Below, one piece after another: positions 25,920 through 34,318 of a DNA stretch of 64,000 nt (positions are counted from its first letter, which is position 1; every line of letters begins with the position of its first letter). The stretch covers positions 1-64,000 of the forward strand of contig JAEUQF010000386.1 in the NCBI GenBank assembly GCA_016789745.1. The letters are read 5' to 3'. Source of the stretch: Bryobacterales bacterium (GTDB lineage Bacteria; Acidobacteriota; Terriglobia; Bryobacterales; Bryobacteraceae). A program made the position numbers and the translations under genes. The notes under the pieces are model-generated. The model saw only the letters and a list, made by a program, of their open reading frames with translations, made no database searches and was not told the origin of the DNA.

Positions 25920-27668
25920 ATGATCATGAGCGACGCCGCGTCTGTTCCGCTACGGCTCTGGCCGGGGTTTCTGCTGGTGGCTCTGCAGTGGATCATCCGC
26001 TACGCGGTGCCGCTGGCGTTTCCCGAAGCGATTCTGTTCGCGGTGCTGGGCGGTGTAGCCTGCGGTGTTGGCGTGGTCGTCTGGTGGGCATTCCTCAGCC
26101 GTGCGCCGAAGCTGGAACGCTGGGGCGGCCTGCTGCTGATGATCGCGGTGGCCGTTCTGACCCGGCCGTTTCTCGATCCCTCCATCGCCGGCGGCATGAT
26201 GGGGCTGCTGTTCCCAATCTATCTTATTCCCATCCTCAGCCTAGCCCTGGTGCTGTGGGCGGCCGCGACTCGCGGGCTAATGCCCACAGCGCGCCGCGTG
26301 GCCCTTTTGTCCACCGTGTTGCTGGCCTGCGGCGGCTTTACGGTTTTGAGAACCGAAGGAATGACCGGCCAGTCACGCTCAGAATTCGTCTGGCGCTGGT
26401 CTCCGACGAAGGAGCAACTGCTGGCACGCATTGTTCTTCCGCCGCCTCCACCGGCGGCCACACCCGCTGTCGAGACGCCGGCGGTGGCCCCTGCTCCGGC
26501 GCCCGTCGTTACTCCGCCCCCTGCCGAATGGCCCGGATTCCGTGGACCCAACCGTGACAGCATCGTTCCCGGCACGGCGATCGCGACCGATTGGTCGAAC
26601 CGGAAACCAGCGGAACTGTGGCGTAAGCCGATCGGGCCTGGCTGGTCGTCCTTCGCCGTCGCCGGCGACCGGCTCTATACCCAGGAACAGCGCGGCGAAG
26701 AAGAGATTGTCAGTTGTTATGACGCCAATACAGGCGAGCCAATCTGGATCCATCGCGATCAGGCCCGCTTTTGGGAATCCAACGCCGGGGCCGGCCCGCG
26801 CGGGACGCCCACGCTGCACGAAGGGCGTGTCTACGCCTTCGGTGCCACCGGCATCCTGAACGCCCTGGACGCGAAAACCGGTGCGCGGATCTGGTTCCGC
26901 AACGTCGCCAACGATACCGAAACGAAGATCCCCGGTTGGGGCTTCTCCAGTTCGCCTTTGGTTGTGGAGGATACCGTCATTGTTGCCGCCGGCGGTCAAC
27001 TGGCTGCCTATGATCGCATGAACGGTAAGCCTCGCTGGCAGGGGCCGAAGAGCGGCAGCGGCTATAGCTCACCCCATCTCTACACCGCTGGCGGCAGTAC
27101 GCAGGTTGTTCTGCAGAGCAGCCAGGCCATTCATGCCGTAGACCCGCGAGATGGCAGGCTGTTATGGAGGCACGAGTGGCCCCCGAATGGCCCCATTGTG
27201 CAACCCGCGGTTCTGGACAAGGACCTTCTCATCACCGGCGGCGATGGAACCGGCATGCAGCGCCTTGCGCTCTCGCAGACGGCCAACGATTGGAAGATTG
27301 AGCAGCGCTGGACCACCATGGGGCTGAAGCCGAACTTCAACGACTACGTTGCCCACAACAACCACGTTTACGGCTTCGACAACTCGATCCTCGCCTGCAT
27401 TGATGCCAACGACGGCCAGCGCAAGTGGAAGGGAGGCCGCTACGGCCAGGGCCAACTGCTGCTGCTGCGGGATCAGAACCTGCTGCTGGTGCTATCGGAA
27501 GAAGGGGAGATCGCGCTGGTGAAGGCTGAGCCGGATGCGTTCAGCGAAGTTGCCCGGATGCCGGTGCTCGACGGCAAGACGTGGAATCATCCCGTGCTGG
27601 TGGGCGACAGGTTATATATTCGCAACGGCTCGGAGATGGCGGCCCTCCGGCTGGGGGCAAAGCCCTGA
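25920..27668 (+). CDS. Membrane-anchored PQQ-type beta-propeller protein
   Basis: A 582-residue protein. The first 140 residues carry four to five hydrophobic helices; residues about 165-205 are a Pro/Ala/Val linker (PPPPPAATPAVETPAVAPAP); the rest is a beta propeller with PQQ-like repeats, such as WPGFRGPNRDSIVPGT, LNALDAKTGARIWFRNV and IHAVDPRDGRLLWRHEW. Such PQQ_2/outer-membrane BamB-like propellers often have no PQQ; enzyme residues of alcohol dehydrogenases are not evident. The propeller would face the periplasm. A redox or assembly role is open. The stop lies 12 bp from the convergent transglutaminase gene. Confidence 0.9.
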   Translation: MIMSDAASVPLRLWPGFLLVALQWIIRYAVPLAFPEAILFAVLGGVACGVGVVVWWAFLSRAPKLERWGGLLLMIAVAVLTRPFLDPSIAGGMMGLLFPIYLIPILSLALVLWAAATRGLMPTARRVALLSTVLLACGGFTVLRTEGMTGQSRSEFVWRWSPTKEQLLARIVLPPPPPAATPAVETPAVAPAPAPVVTPPPAEWPGFRGPNRDSIVPGTAIATDWSNRKPAELWRKPIGPGWSSFAVAGDRLYTQEQRGEEEIVSCYDANTGEPIWIHRDQARFWESNAGAGPRGTPTLHEGRVYAFGATGILNALDAKTGARIWFRNVANDTETKIPGWGFSSSPLVVEDTVIVAAGGQLAAYDRMNGKPRWQGPKSGSGYSSPHLYTAGGSTQVVLQSSQAIHAVDPRDGRLLWRHEWPPNGPIVQPAVLDKDLLITGGDGTGMQRLALSQTANDWKIEQRWTTMGLKPNFNDYVAHNNHVYGFDNSILACIDANDGQRKWKGGRYGQGQLLLLRDQNLLLVLSEEGEIALVKAEPDAFSEVARMPVLDGKTWNHPVLVGDRLYIRNGSEMAALRLGAKP

Positions 27669-27680
27669 CGGCCGTAGCTA

Positions 27681-28643
27681 CTACTGCTGTTGCTGTTGTT
27701 GTTGGTGATGGTGATAAGGCCCTGCCAGCACCTGTTCCGGCTCAGGCGCCGGCGTCCAGGTTTCGGTAGTCGGCTCTTCCTGCGCGGCCAGCGGTGCATC
27801 GGAGAGAGTCACCTTCACGCTCACCGACAACTTCCCCGCCCCGCCGCCCTTGAAGACGCCACGCGTCGGCGGGACGTCGGCGTAATCGCGTCCGATCGCC
27901 GTCCGCACGTGGCGTTCACTGGCAATCAGGCGGTTGGTTGGATCAATGCCCAGCCAGCCCACACGCGGCAGGAAGGCCTCCACCCAAGCGTGCGTCGCAC
28001 CCTCGACCGAGCGGTCCTTGGTCCGGCTGTGGAAGGTATACCCGCTGACGTAGCGTGCCGGAATCCGTAACTCCCGCAGCAGCGTGATCATGATGTGCGC
28101 AAAATCCTGGCACACGCCGCGGCGCATCCGTAGCGCCTGCTCGATCGGCGAATCTACCTCTGTGCTTTCGGTGTCGTAATCGAAATGCTCGTAGATCTTG
28201 CGCTTGATGGTGCGCACGGTAGTGAGCGGATCCACGCCACGCTCGCAGTGGATTGCCTGGCCAAACGCCGCCAACTCCTGGCTGGGGCGTGCGAAGTGGC
28301 TGGGTGTCAGAAACTCCCAGAAGTCGCCCTGCGCCACCTGGGTGTCCAACTCCGCCCAATGGTCGGCCGTCAGACGCGGCAACTCGGGCGGCGCCTCCAC
28401 TTCCACCAGCGAATCGGCGGCCAGCATCAATTTGGTGTAGCGGCCGGGCACGTTGAAATGGAGCACGGTATTGCCCAGGTAGTCGCGATAGGAAAACACG
28501 CGAGCCCGCGGCATCACGCGCAGCGTATGACTCAGGCAGCGCTGATTCCCTTCGGTCCGCGGATGCTTGCGCACCTCCATCACCGTCTCGCTGACAGGCT
28601 CCTCATACTGGAACCGGGTGACATGCCGGATCGCGTAAAACAC
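27681..28643 (-). CDS. Transglutaminase-family protein with His/Gln C-terminal tail
   Basis: A 320-residue protein of the bacterial transglutaminase-like cysteine protease group (N-terminal Bact_transglu_N then Transglut_core). The catalytic triad is C178 (RRGVCQDFAHIM), H218 (GATHAWVEAFLP) and D234 (GIDPTN). The final residues are an unusual low-complexity run, three His followed by seven Gln, encoded by CAC/CAT and CAA/CAG triplets directly before the stop. The gene ends an operon with the alpha-E (2 bp gap) and ATP-grasp genes. Members are proposed to process peptides joined by the ATP-grasp partner; this has not been shown. Confidence 0.92.
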   Translation of the reverse strand: MFYAIRHVTRFQYEEPVSETVMEVRKHPRTEGNQRCLSHTLRVMPRARVFSYRDYLGNTVLHFNVPGRYTKLMLAADSLVEVEAPPELPRLTADHWAELDTQVAQGDFWEFLTPSHFARPSQELAAFGQAIHCERGVDPLTTVRTIKRKIYEHFDYDTESTEVDSPIEQALRMRRGVCQDFAHIMITLLRELRIPARYVSGYTFHSRTKDRSVEGATHAWVEAFLPRVGWLGIDPTNRLIASERHVRTAIGRDYADVPPTRGVFKGGGAGKLSVSVKVTLSDAPLAAQEEPTTETWTPAPEPEQVLAGPYHHHQQQQQQQ

Positions 28644-28645
28644 GG

Positions 28646-29599
28646 CTACACCTCCACCGCTGCTTCAATGGGGTAATTGACGAAAATCTGGAAGATCGCC
28701 GAGTGGATTTGCGCGCACTGTTCGGTGATGCTCTCCAGCGACTGATCCAGACCCGACGCCAGGATCTCTTCAATTTGGCTGAATCCGAGGTTCGCCCGCA
28801 GCCTGCCGCTCAAACGCGTCACTTTTCCCGTCTTCTTGGTCCAGGCGCCTTCCGGCAGTGCTTCCAGGGCCACATGCAGACGGTCGAGGGAGAATCGCAA
28901 GGAGTGGGGAAACTCGCCGCTCAACAGCAGGAACTCGGCAATGCGATCGGCTTTCAAATCCGCCGTATAAACTTTGCAGTAAGCTTCAAAGGCCGTGCAG
29001 CAGCGTAGCAGCGTAATCCAGTGCAGGTGATCTTTGGGGAAGATGCGCCCTTCGTCATCCCACTGGAACTCGCGGAAGTGCTGCTTAAGCAGGGTAGACG
29101 TGTTCAGCGCCCGCTCCATGTAGCGGCCCACCTGCAGAAAGCGCCAGCCCTCGCCATGCGTCATGGTCGAATCCGTAATGCCCTGGAACAGGTGAATGCC
29201 TTCAATCACGGATTCGAGAAACTCCAGCGGGTTGGCTTCCTGCAGATCGTCATAGCCGGCGCGCTTCACTTCATGAAAGACGCGGTTCAACTGCTCCCAC
29301 ATCTCCGAACTGATCTGTTCGCGGATTTGCCGCGCGTTTTCTCTCGCGCCGATCAGGCAACTCACGATGGACGCCGAACTGCCCGGGTCAAACGCCAGCA
29401 GTTGCGCCAGCGATACCGGGTCCGGCTCGGTAACGGTGAGGCCGAGGCTTTGCGCGGCGCGCCCCCAGCCCAGATCGCCCGTCTCCGAAGACAGATCGAG
29501 ACTCAGGCCCAGATTCACACCAACCACGCGCGCGGTATGTTCGGCGCGCTCCAGGTAGCGGTTGGTCCAGTAAAGACTGTCGGCCACTCGCGATAACAT
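28646..29599 (-). CDS. Alpha-E domain protein
   Basis: A 317-residue all-helical protein of the alpha-E family. The diagnostic N-terminus MLSRVADSLYWTNRYLERAE and the later motifs ITDSTMTHGEGWRFLQVGRYMERALNTS and HWITLLRCCTAFEAYCK are all present. The family is always found with a circularly permuted ATP-grasp and a transglutaminase-like gene, as here. No enzymatic activity is known; a structural or substrate-binding role is inference. It overlaps neither neighbour: 2 bp separate it from the transglutaminase gene and 3 bp from the ATP-grasp gene. Confidence 0.92.
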   Translation of the reverse strand: MLSRVADSLYWTNRYLERAEHTARVVGVNLGLSLDLSSETGDLGWGRAAQSLGLTVTEPDPVSLAQLLAFDPGSSASIVSCLIGARENARQIREQISSEMWEQLNRVFHEVKRAGYDDLQEANPLEFLESVIEGIHLFQGITDSTMTHGEGWRFLQVGRYMERALNTSTLLKQHFREFQWDDEGRIFPKDHLHWITLLRCCTAFEAYCKVYTADLKADRIAEFLLLSGEFPHSLRFSLDRLHVALEALPEGAWTKKTGKVTRLSGRLRANLGFSQIEEILASGLDQSLESITEQCAQIHSAIFQIFVNYPIEAAVEV

Positions 29600-29602
29600 G
29601 CG

Positions 29603-31072
29603 CTACTCCTGCAACACCCAGGTATCTTTACTGCCGCCGCCCTGTGACGAGTTCACCACCAGCGATCCCTTGCGCAACGCGACGCGCGTCAGACCGCCGG
29701 GCACGATGGTTACCTTGTCGCCGTAGAGGATGTACGGCCGCAGGTCAACGTGCCGCGGTTCCACTTGCCCATCGATGTAGCAGGGGGCGCGGGAGAGCAT
29801 GATGGTCGGCTGCGCGATGTAGTTCCGCGGATCGGCTTCAATGCGCCGGGTGAACTCTTCCCGCTCCTTCTGCGTGGAATGCGGTCCAATCAACATGCCA
29901 TACCCGCCCGATTCGCCAACAGCCTTCACGACCATCTTGTCGAGGTTCACGAGCACATGCTGCCGCTGTTCCGGATCACTGCAGAGGAAGGTCTCGACAT
30001 TGTCCAGAATGGGCCGCTCGTTCAGGTAGTAGCGGATGATGGCGGGCACATAGGCGTACATCGCCTTGTCGTCGGCCACGCCGTTGCCGAGCGCGTTACA
30101 CAGCGTGACGTTGCCCGCGCGGTAGCTGTTGAACAGCCCCGGCACGCCCAGGCTGGAGTCGGGCCGGAAGGCCAGCGGGTCAATGAAATCGTCGTCGATG
30201 CGCCGGTAGATGACGTCTACGCGTTCCAGGCCGGCGGTGGTGCGCATGTAGACGAAGTTGTTGTTGACAACAAGGTCGCGGCCTTCCACCAGGTGGATGC
30301 CCATCTGCCGGGCCAGAAACGCATGTTCAAAGTACGCCGAGTTGTAGACGCCCGGTGTCAGCAGCGCGATCACGGGCTCACTGCGGCCCGCCGGCGAGAG
30401 GGACCGCAGGGTGGCCAGCAGCGCCTGCGCATATTGATCGATCGGCTGCACGCGGCATTCGCGGAACAGTTCCGGGAACACGCGTTTCATGACTTCGCGC
30501 GACGTCAGCATGTACGAGACGCCGCTCGGCACGCGCAGGTTGTCTTCCAGGACCACGAACTCGCCGTCGGGCATGCGGATGAGATCCGTTCCCACAACGG
30601 TGACGTAGATGTTCTTTGCGACATGGAGGCCGCGCATCTGCCGTCGGAAGCTCTTGCAGGTGTAGACAACCTCGCGAGGGATGATGCCGTCGGAGAGGAT
30701 ACGGCCCTCGTGGTAGATGTCGCGGAGGAACTCATTCAACGCAATGATGCGCTGGGTCAGCCCGCGCTCTACCTTGTTCCATTCCTTCGCGGTGATGATC
30801 CGCGGCAGCAGGTCATGGGGGAAGATGCGCTCGGTGCCTTCATCTCGCCCATAGACAGTGAACGTAATGCCCTGGTGGAGGAAGGAGAGGTCGGCCGCCT
30901 GCTTGCGTTTGCGGAATTCCTCGGGCTTCATGTCGATAAGCGATTCGAGCAACGGCTGGTACGGCGCACGCGGCGACGCCATTGTCTCGAACATCTCGTC
31001 GTAGGATTCGTTCAGTTCGTAGGAGCGGAAAGGGGCCTTGAGGGCGTGTCCCGTCGATTCCGTGTTCGCCAT
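29603..31072 (-). CDS. Circularly permuted type 2 ATP-grasp protein
   Basis: A 489-residue ligase-like enzyme of the CP_ATPgrasp_2 family. Family blocks are RIFPHDLLPRIITAKEWNKVE near the N-terminus, VLEDNLRVPSGVSYML, RRIDDDFIDPLAF, AGNVTLCNALGNGVADDKA and MVVKAVGESGGYGMLIGP near the C-terminal nucleotide site. ATP-grasp enzymes join a carboxylate to an amine through an acyl phosphate; this family probably makes a peptide or amide product, unknown in nature. It is the first gene of the three-gene unit and starts at the ATG at 31072, with about 100 bp to the next gene. Confidence 0.92.
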   Translation of the reverse strand: MANTESTGHALKAPFRSYELNESYDEMFETMASPRAPYQPLLESLIDMKPEEFRKRKQAADLSFLHQGITFTVYGRDEGTERIFPHDLLPRIITAKEWNKVERGLTQRIIALNEFLRDIYHEGRILSDGIIPREVVYTCKSFRRQMRGLHVAKNIYVTVVGTDLIRMPDGEFVVLEDNLRVPSGVSYMLTSREVMKRVFPELFRECRVQPIDQYAQALLATLRSLSPAGRSEPVIALLTPGVYNSAYFEHAFLARQMGIHLVEGRDLVVNNNFVYMRTTAGLERVDVIYRRIDDDFIDPLAFRPDSSLGVPGLFNSYRAGNVTLCNALGNGVADDKAMYAYVPAIIRYYLNERPILDNVETFLCSDPEQRQHVLVNLDKMVVKAVGESGGYGMLIGPHSTQKEREEFTRRIEADPRNYIAQPTIMLSRAPCYIDGQVEPRHVDLRPYILYGDKVTIVPGGLTRVALRKGSLVVNSSQGGGSKDTWVLQE

Positions 31073-31133
31073 AGGTGTAAGACCAAAAGCAAAAAGGCTT
31101 CGAACGGAGAAGACTTTTCATGAAAGGATAACA

Positions 31134-31146
31134 CGCCGTTTCGGCG
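31134..31146 (-). terminator. Short GC hairpin after the coiled-coil gene
   Basis: CGCCG (31134-31138) pairs with CGGCG (31142-31146) around a 3-nt loop, 27 nt beyond the stop of the coiled-coil gene read on the minus strand and followed there by TGTTATCCTTT. It is short for an intrinsic terminator but is the only symmetric element in this gap. Confidence 0.3.
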
Positions 31147-31173
31147 CTTGGGTGCGAAGCAAGCGGTGAGATC

Positions 31174-31650
31174 TTACGGTTTGCCCGGCTCTCCGAGCAT
31201 TCGCTCCAGCGTTTCGAGACGATCATTCCACTCCTGGAGCCGGCCCTCTTCTGTATGAAGCTTCGCGGCCAGTTCGGTCTCCTTCAGCCGCTGGGCCTGG
31301 AGTTCGCGCTCCATCTGCGCTTTTTGCTGCTTGATGTTCTCTTCTATGAGTTTTCTCTGGTCCGGCGGCAGATTGACCTCAGGCGGCGGCAGCAGCAGAT
31401 CAGGCTGCGCCATTCTCGTCATCGACTCGCGCGTCATCTCCAACTGGTTGCGGAGGCTGCTGACCTCGCTCTGCTGCGTGTAGATGCGTTGCAGCAGAAT
31501 GGTGATCCTCGGCGTGAGCAAGGCGCTACGCTCCAGAGTCTGGCGCAGCTGGCGCACTTCCTGCAACAGAGCGGACGAGGTTTGCTCCGGGCAGCCCGCC
31601 GGCTGCCCAAAGGCTGGCAACACGCATAACCAAACGACAAGGTGCCTCAT
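31174..31650 (-). CDS. Secreted coiled-coil protein of unknown function
   Basis: A 158-residue protein with a signal peptide (RHLVVWLCVLPAFGQ), then about 130 residues rich in Gln, Glu, Leu and Arg that form long heptad stretches (ALLQEVRQLRQTLERSALL, LIEENIKQQKAQMERELQAQ, LETLERMLGE), interrupted by a Pro-rich break (PDLLLPPPEVNLPPDQ). The ATG at 31650 gives the clean signal peptide, and the longer upstream extension lies across the terminator-like hairpin at 31694-31711. A periplasmic coiled-coil role is inference. Confidence 0.7.
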   Translation of the reverse strand: MRHLVVWLCVLPAFGQPAGCPEQTSSALLQEVRQLRQTLERSALLTPRITILLQRIYTQQSEVSSLRNQLEMTRESMTRMAQPDLLLPPPEVNLPPDQRKLIEENIKQQKAQMERELQAQRLKETELAAKLHTEEGRLQEWNDRLETLERMLGEPGKP

Positions 31651-31693
31651 GGCAACTATGGACGCCAGGGACGACTTGTGAGTTCCCGGCAGG

Positions 31694-31711
31694 CGGGGCC
31701 CGAAGGCCCCG
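31694..31711 (-). terminator. 7-bp GC hairpin with UUCG tetraloop
   Basis: Read on the minus strand this is CGGGGCC-TTCG-GGCCCCG, a perfect 7-bp stem closed by a C(UUCG)G tetraloop, among the most stable RNA loops. It lies 12 nt after the stop of the YXWGXW lipoprotein gene and 43 nt before the coiled-coil gene. No U-run follows, so it may stop transcription only partly or protect the upstream mRNA end. Confidence 0.5.
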
Positions 31712-31723
31712 TCCGGCTTGCCA

Positions 31724-32023
31724 TTAGCGCCAATGCCCCGCCACCCAAACATGGCCCCGGCCTCGCGCCGCGAAGTGCCCCGGCACCCATACGGCCCGCG
31801 CCTGCGGCGGCCTCATCCAACTGCCCGGCACCCACACGTAACGGTTCGCCCGCCAGTCATGATACCCGTCCACCCATACGTAGCCCGGTCCGGGGGCGAC
31901 GCCTCTGGCCACCACGGCAACGGGGCGCGGCGGCGGGATTGGCGCCCGCGCCACCACAACCGTACGTCCCGAACACGCCGTCAGCGCGCCCGCCATCAAG
32001 GTCAGCATCATGAGTCGTTTCAT
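31724..32023 (-). CDS. Small YXWGXW-repeat lipoprotein
   Basis: A 99-residue lipoprotein. The start at 32023 gives the leader MKRLMMLTLMAGALTAC with lipobox LTAC and C17. After a Val/Ala/Pro-rich linker come four Trp repeats: YVWVDGYHDW, YVWVPGSW, AVWVPGHF and HVWVAGHW, the pattern of the YXWGXW repeat family. These small surface proteins are common in acidobacteria and proteobacteria with no known role. The gene is divergent from the sulfatase gene; the 73-bp gap holds both start regions. Confidence 0.8.
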   Translation of the reverse strand: MKRLMMLTLMAGALTACSGRTVVVARAPIPPPRPVAVVARGVAPGPGYVWVDGYHDWRANRYVWVPGSWMRPPQARAVWVPGHFAARGRGHVWVAGHWR

Positions 32024-32096
32024 ATGTTTTCTGACTCCTCCTGCCTTTGCAAACGCACCAGCCAGAAGAAACTCTCGGGGATGAAGGGATAATAAT

Positions 32097-33464
32097 GTGG
32101 TGTCCGAATTGCTTTCCCGACGCACTCTCCTGCAGGCTGCCCTAGCCCAGACTCGCCGCCTGCCAAACATCCTGCTCTTGCTTGCTGACGACATGGGTTC
32201 GGCGGACCTCTCCAGTTATGGCGCCACCGACATCCGCACCCCCAATATCGACTCGATCGGCCGTGACGGCATCCGCTTCACCCGTGCCTACTGCAATGCT
32301 CCCGAATGCACTCCCAGCCGTACCGCGCTTCTCACCGGCCGCTACCAGCAGCGAGTGGGCGGCATGGAATGCGCCATGGGAGTCGGCAATGTCGGGCGCT
32401 ATGACGAAGCCATCTGGTTGCGGGAACGGAATCAGTTCGGCCTGCCGGTGTCGGAGACTTCGCTGGCGCGCATGCTGAAAGGCCGCGGATACGATACGGC
32501 GTGCATCGGCAAGTGGCACCTCGGCTATACACCTGAGTTCTCTCCCAACGCCCACGGCTTCGACCACTACTTCGGCATCCTGGGCGGCAATGCCGACTAC
32601 TACAAGCACACCGAAGAGGATGGCGCGCCGGTGCTGTATGAGAACGGCAAGCCTGTCAAACGCGAAGGCTACCTCACGGAGTTGTTTGGCTTGGCCGCGG
32701 TGGACTGGCTGGGTGAACGCAAACAGAAGCCCTGGTTCCTGTATGTTCCTTTCAACGCGCCGCACTCCCCCTTCCAAACGCCGCAAAAGCGCGATATCCC
32801 GCCTGGCACTTGGAACAAAGGCGACCGCAGGACCTACGCAGGCATGGTGGAAGCGATGGACAAGCAGGTGGGGGCGATTCTGGACCAGCTCAAGGTAATC
32901 AACGCGGTCGACAATACCTGGGTCATCTTCCTGAGCGACAACGGCGGAGCCCAACCCGCCGCCAGTAACGCGCCGCTCCGAGGTTTCAAGTCATCGGTCT
33001 ACGAAGGCGGCCTGAGAACCGCGATGATGATGCGCTGGCCCGGCGTCTTCCGCCCCGGATCCTCCACGGCGCAGGTGAGCCTCATGTTCGACGTCACCGC
33101 AGCTATCCTGGCCGCCGCCGGCGCCAAGCCCAACCGGCCCTTGGATGGCGAAAACCTGCTGCCCGTCTGGACCGGAAAACAACCCGTCAAGCCTCGCACC
33201 GTCTTCTGGCGGTATCGCCGCGCGGAGGCTACGCGCAAAGCCGTGCTGCATGGCGAGTGGAAGCTGACCAACAATTCCGGCAAAGAAGAGCTCTTCCACC
33301 TCAAGTCCGATCCTAAGGAGGAGAACAGCCAACTTACCGCTCAACCGGCTATCGCCAAAGATCTCCGCAACCGCCTGACCAAGTGGGAACAGGACGTCCG
33401 GGCGCCACGCTTAGCTGACTTCTACCGCACACGGGAACAAAACTCTCCCAACCCGCGTTTGTGA
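32097..33464 (+). CDS. Exported type I sulfatase
   Basis: A 455-residue sulfatase. The formylglycine site is CTPSR with Cys71, inside NAPECTPSRTALLTGRY, and the metal-binding pair D31/D32 (LLLADDMGSADLSSYG) is intact, as are GKWHLGY and FLSDNGGA near residue 285. A twin-Arg-like leader (ELLSRRTLLQAALAQ) suggests Tat export, though no classical SRRxFLK is seen. The start is a GTG at 32097, with a second GTG at 32100. An activating formylglycine-generating enzyme is not in the window. It probably removes sulfate from a polysaccharide or small ester in the periplasm. Confidence 0.92.
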   Translation: MVSELLSRRTLLQAALAQTRRLPNILLLLADDMGSADLSSYGATDIRTPNIDSIGRDGIRFTRAYCNAPECTPSRTALLTGRYQQRVGGMECAMGVGNVGRYDEAIWLRERNQFGLPVSETSLARMLKGRGYDTACIGKWHLGYTPEFSPNAHGFDHYFGILGGNADYYKHTEEDGAPVLYENGKPVKREGYLTELFGLAAVDWLGERKQKPWFLYVPFNAPHSPFQTPQKRDIPPGTWNKGDRRTYAGMVEAMDKQVGAILDQLKVINAVDNTWVIFLSDNGGAQPAASNAPLRGFKSSVYEGGLRTAMMMRWPGVFRPGSSTAQVSLMFDVTAAILAAAGAKPNRPLDGENLLPVWTGKQPVKPRTVFWRYRRAEATRKAVLHGEWKLTNNSGKEELFHLKSDPKEENSQLTAQPAIAKDLRNRLTKWEQDVRAPRLADFYRTREQNSPNPRL

Positions 33465-33477
33465 TATTGGGAGGGTT
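33441..33477 (+). promoter_or_regulatory. 11-bp hairpin that could hide the ribosome binding site of the next gene
   Basis: AACTCTCCCAA (33441-33451) pairs with TTGGGAGGGTT (33467-33477), 11 pairs with a single G-U wobble and a 15-nt loop that holds the sulfatase stop codon. The 3' arm contains the GGGAGG Shine-Dalgarno of the following TTG-start gene. This would block its translation unless ribosomes reading the sulfatase end melt the stem. Confidence 0.45.
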
Positions 33478-33483
33478 CGCGCG

Positions 33484-33879
33484 TTGTTCGGACACATCGA
33501 ATCGACCAACTGCTGGCGATCCTCTTCCCGGTACTCTTTTTTCATCGTGGCTGCCATTGTTTCGGCCTTCAATGAGTTGATCCAGTTCGTCATTCTGTAT
33601 TCCTTACGCGGCCGTTCCGCGAACCCGTGGCTCGCGGCTTTGGTCTACCTCTGCCTGGGATCCGCGATAGGCGTTTGGATCGCCGGTCTGTTCCTGATCC
33701 GGCCGTTCCCGCCAACTGCCGCCCTTCTCGTCCCGATCATCGGCGGCCTTCTCGCGCATGCTTTCGGCAAGTGGGCCCAGGCACGCGGCCACGAGGGCAG
33801 CTGGCTGGCGACCTTCTGGGGCGGGGCGGCTTTTCACGCTCGGTATTACGTGGCCGTTCTGGATAACTGCGGCCGTTAA
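33484..33879 (+). CDS. Small membrane protein of unknown function
   Basis: A 131-residue protein with three hydrophobic helices (about 18-40, 55-75, 78-97), such as YSFFIVAAIVSAFNELIQFVIL and WLAALVYLCLGSAIGVWIAGLFLI. The start is a TTG at 33484: a strong GGGAGG (33469-33474) sits 9 nt upstream and no ATG is nearby. The reading frame is open only for this length and has the codon bias of its neighbours. It starts 19 bp after the sulfatase. No function can be assigned. Confidence 0.7.
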   Translation: MFGHIESTNCWRSSSRYSFFIVAAIVSAFNELIQFVILYSLRGRSANPWLAALVYLCLGSAIGVWIAGLFLIRPFPPTAALLVPIIGGLLAHAFGKWAQARGHEGSWLATFWGGAAFHARYYVAVLDNCGR

Positions 33880-33897
33880 TTCCTATAGACTAGCTTC

Positions 33898-34318
33898 CTA
33901 ACCCCTGGTCTCCCACGGATTGAGGACCGATACTCCCAAGTCCTCGAAGTTTTTTGTATTCCGGGTCACTAGCGTCAACCCGTGAAGCCGCGATCTGTGC
34001 GTCGGGTACGCTCAATGGCCGGCCCATCAATTGGCGTCTTGCTTCCAACTCACCCCAGCACTCCGCAATCGCCTGGGTAACCGGCAGGATGCGACCTGCG
34101 AAGAGCACTTGCATATCGATCTGCAGCCAGCGCTCGAGTTGCTCTCTCCGTTTGCCCGGCTCTCGTAATGCGATCCCTTTTCTCAACTCCCCAAAGCTAA
34201 TCGCACTAATGAACAGCAACTCCAGTTTCTGTGCCTTCACCCATTCCTCGACAGCCCCGTTCGGTCGAGTCTGGATAAGTTTGGATGGTACGTTGGTATC
34301 CAGGAGGTAGCCATTCAT
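33898..34318 (-). pseudogene. vapC: vapC-like PIN toxin, frameshifted by a probable 11-bp deletion
   Basis: The N-terminal part is a PIN-domain toxin: NGYLLDTNVPSKL with Asp7, SFGELRKGIALREPGKR, and SVPDAQIAA. After IAA the original frame departs from the family, while the +1 frame continues with HGLTLVTRNTKNFEDLGVS and VLNPWE, the usual end of this toxin type, to a TAG at 33898. Compared with the common IAATALxHGL spacing, 11 nt are missing at about 33984-33987. The frame read as is ends at 33890 with a random tail and loses TRN and the last beta strand. An inactive toxin is inferred. Confidence 0.8.

Noticed and set aside
27684..27713. Triplet run at the transglutaminase end as a non-coding microsatellite
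   Set aside because: It is in frame and simply encodes the His/Gln tail; too short to call a repeat locus.
33484..33879. Possible toxin or holin role for the small membrane protein
   Set aside because: Three ordinary hydrophobic segments and no motif; closeness to vapBC is not evidence.
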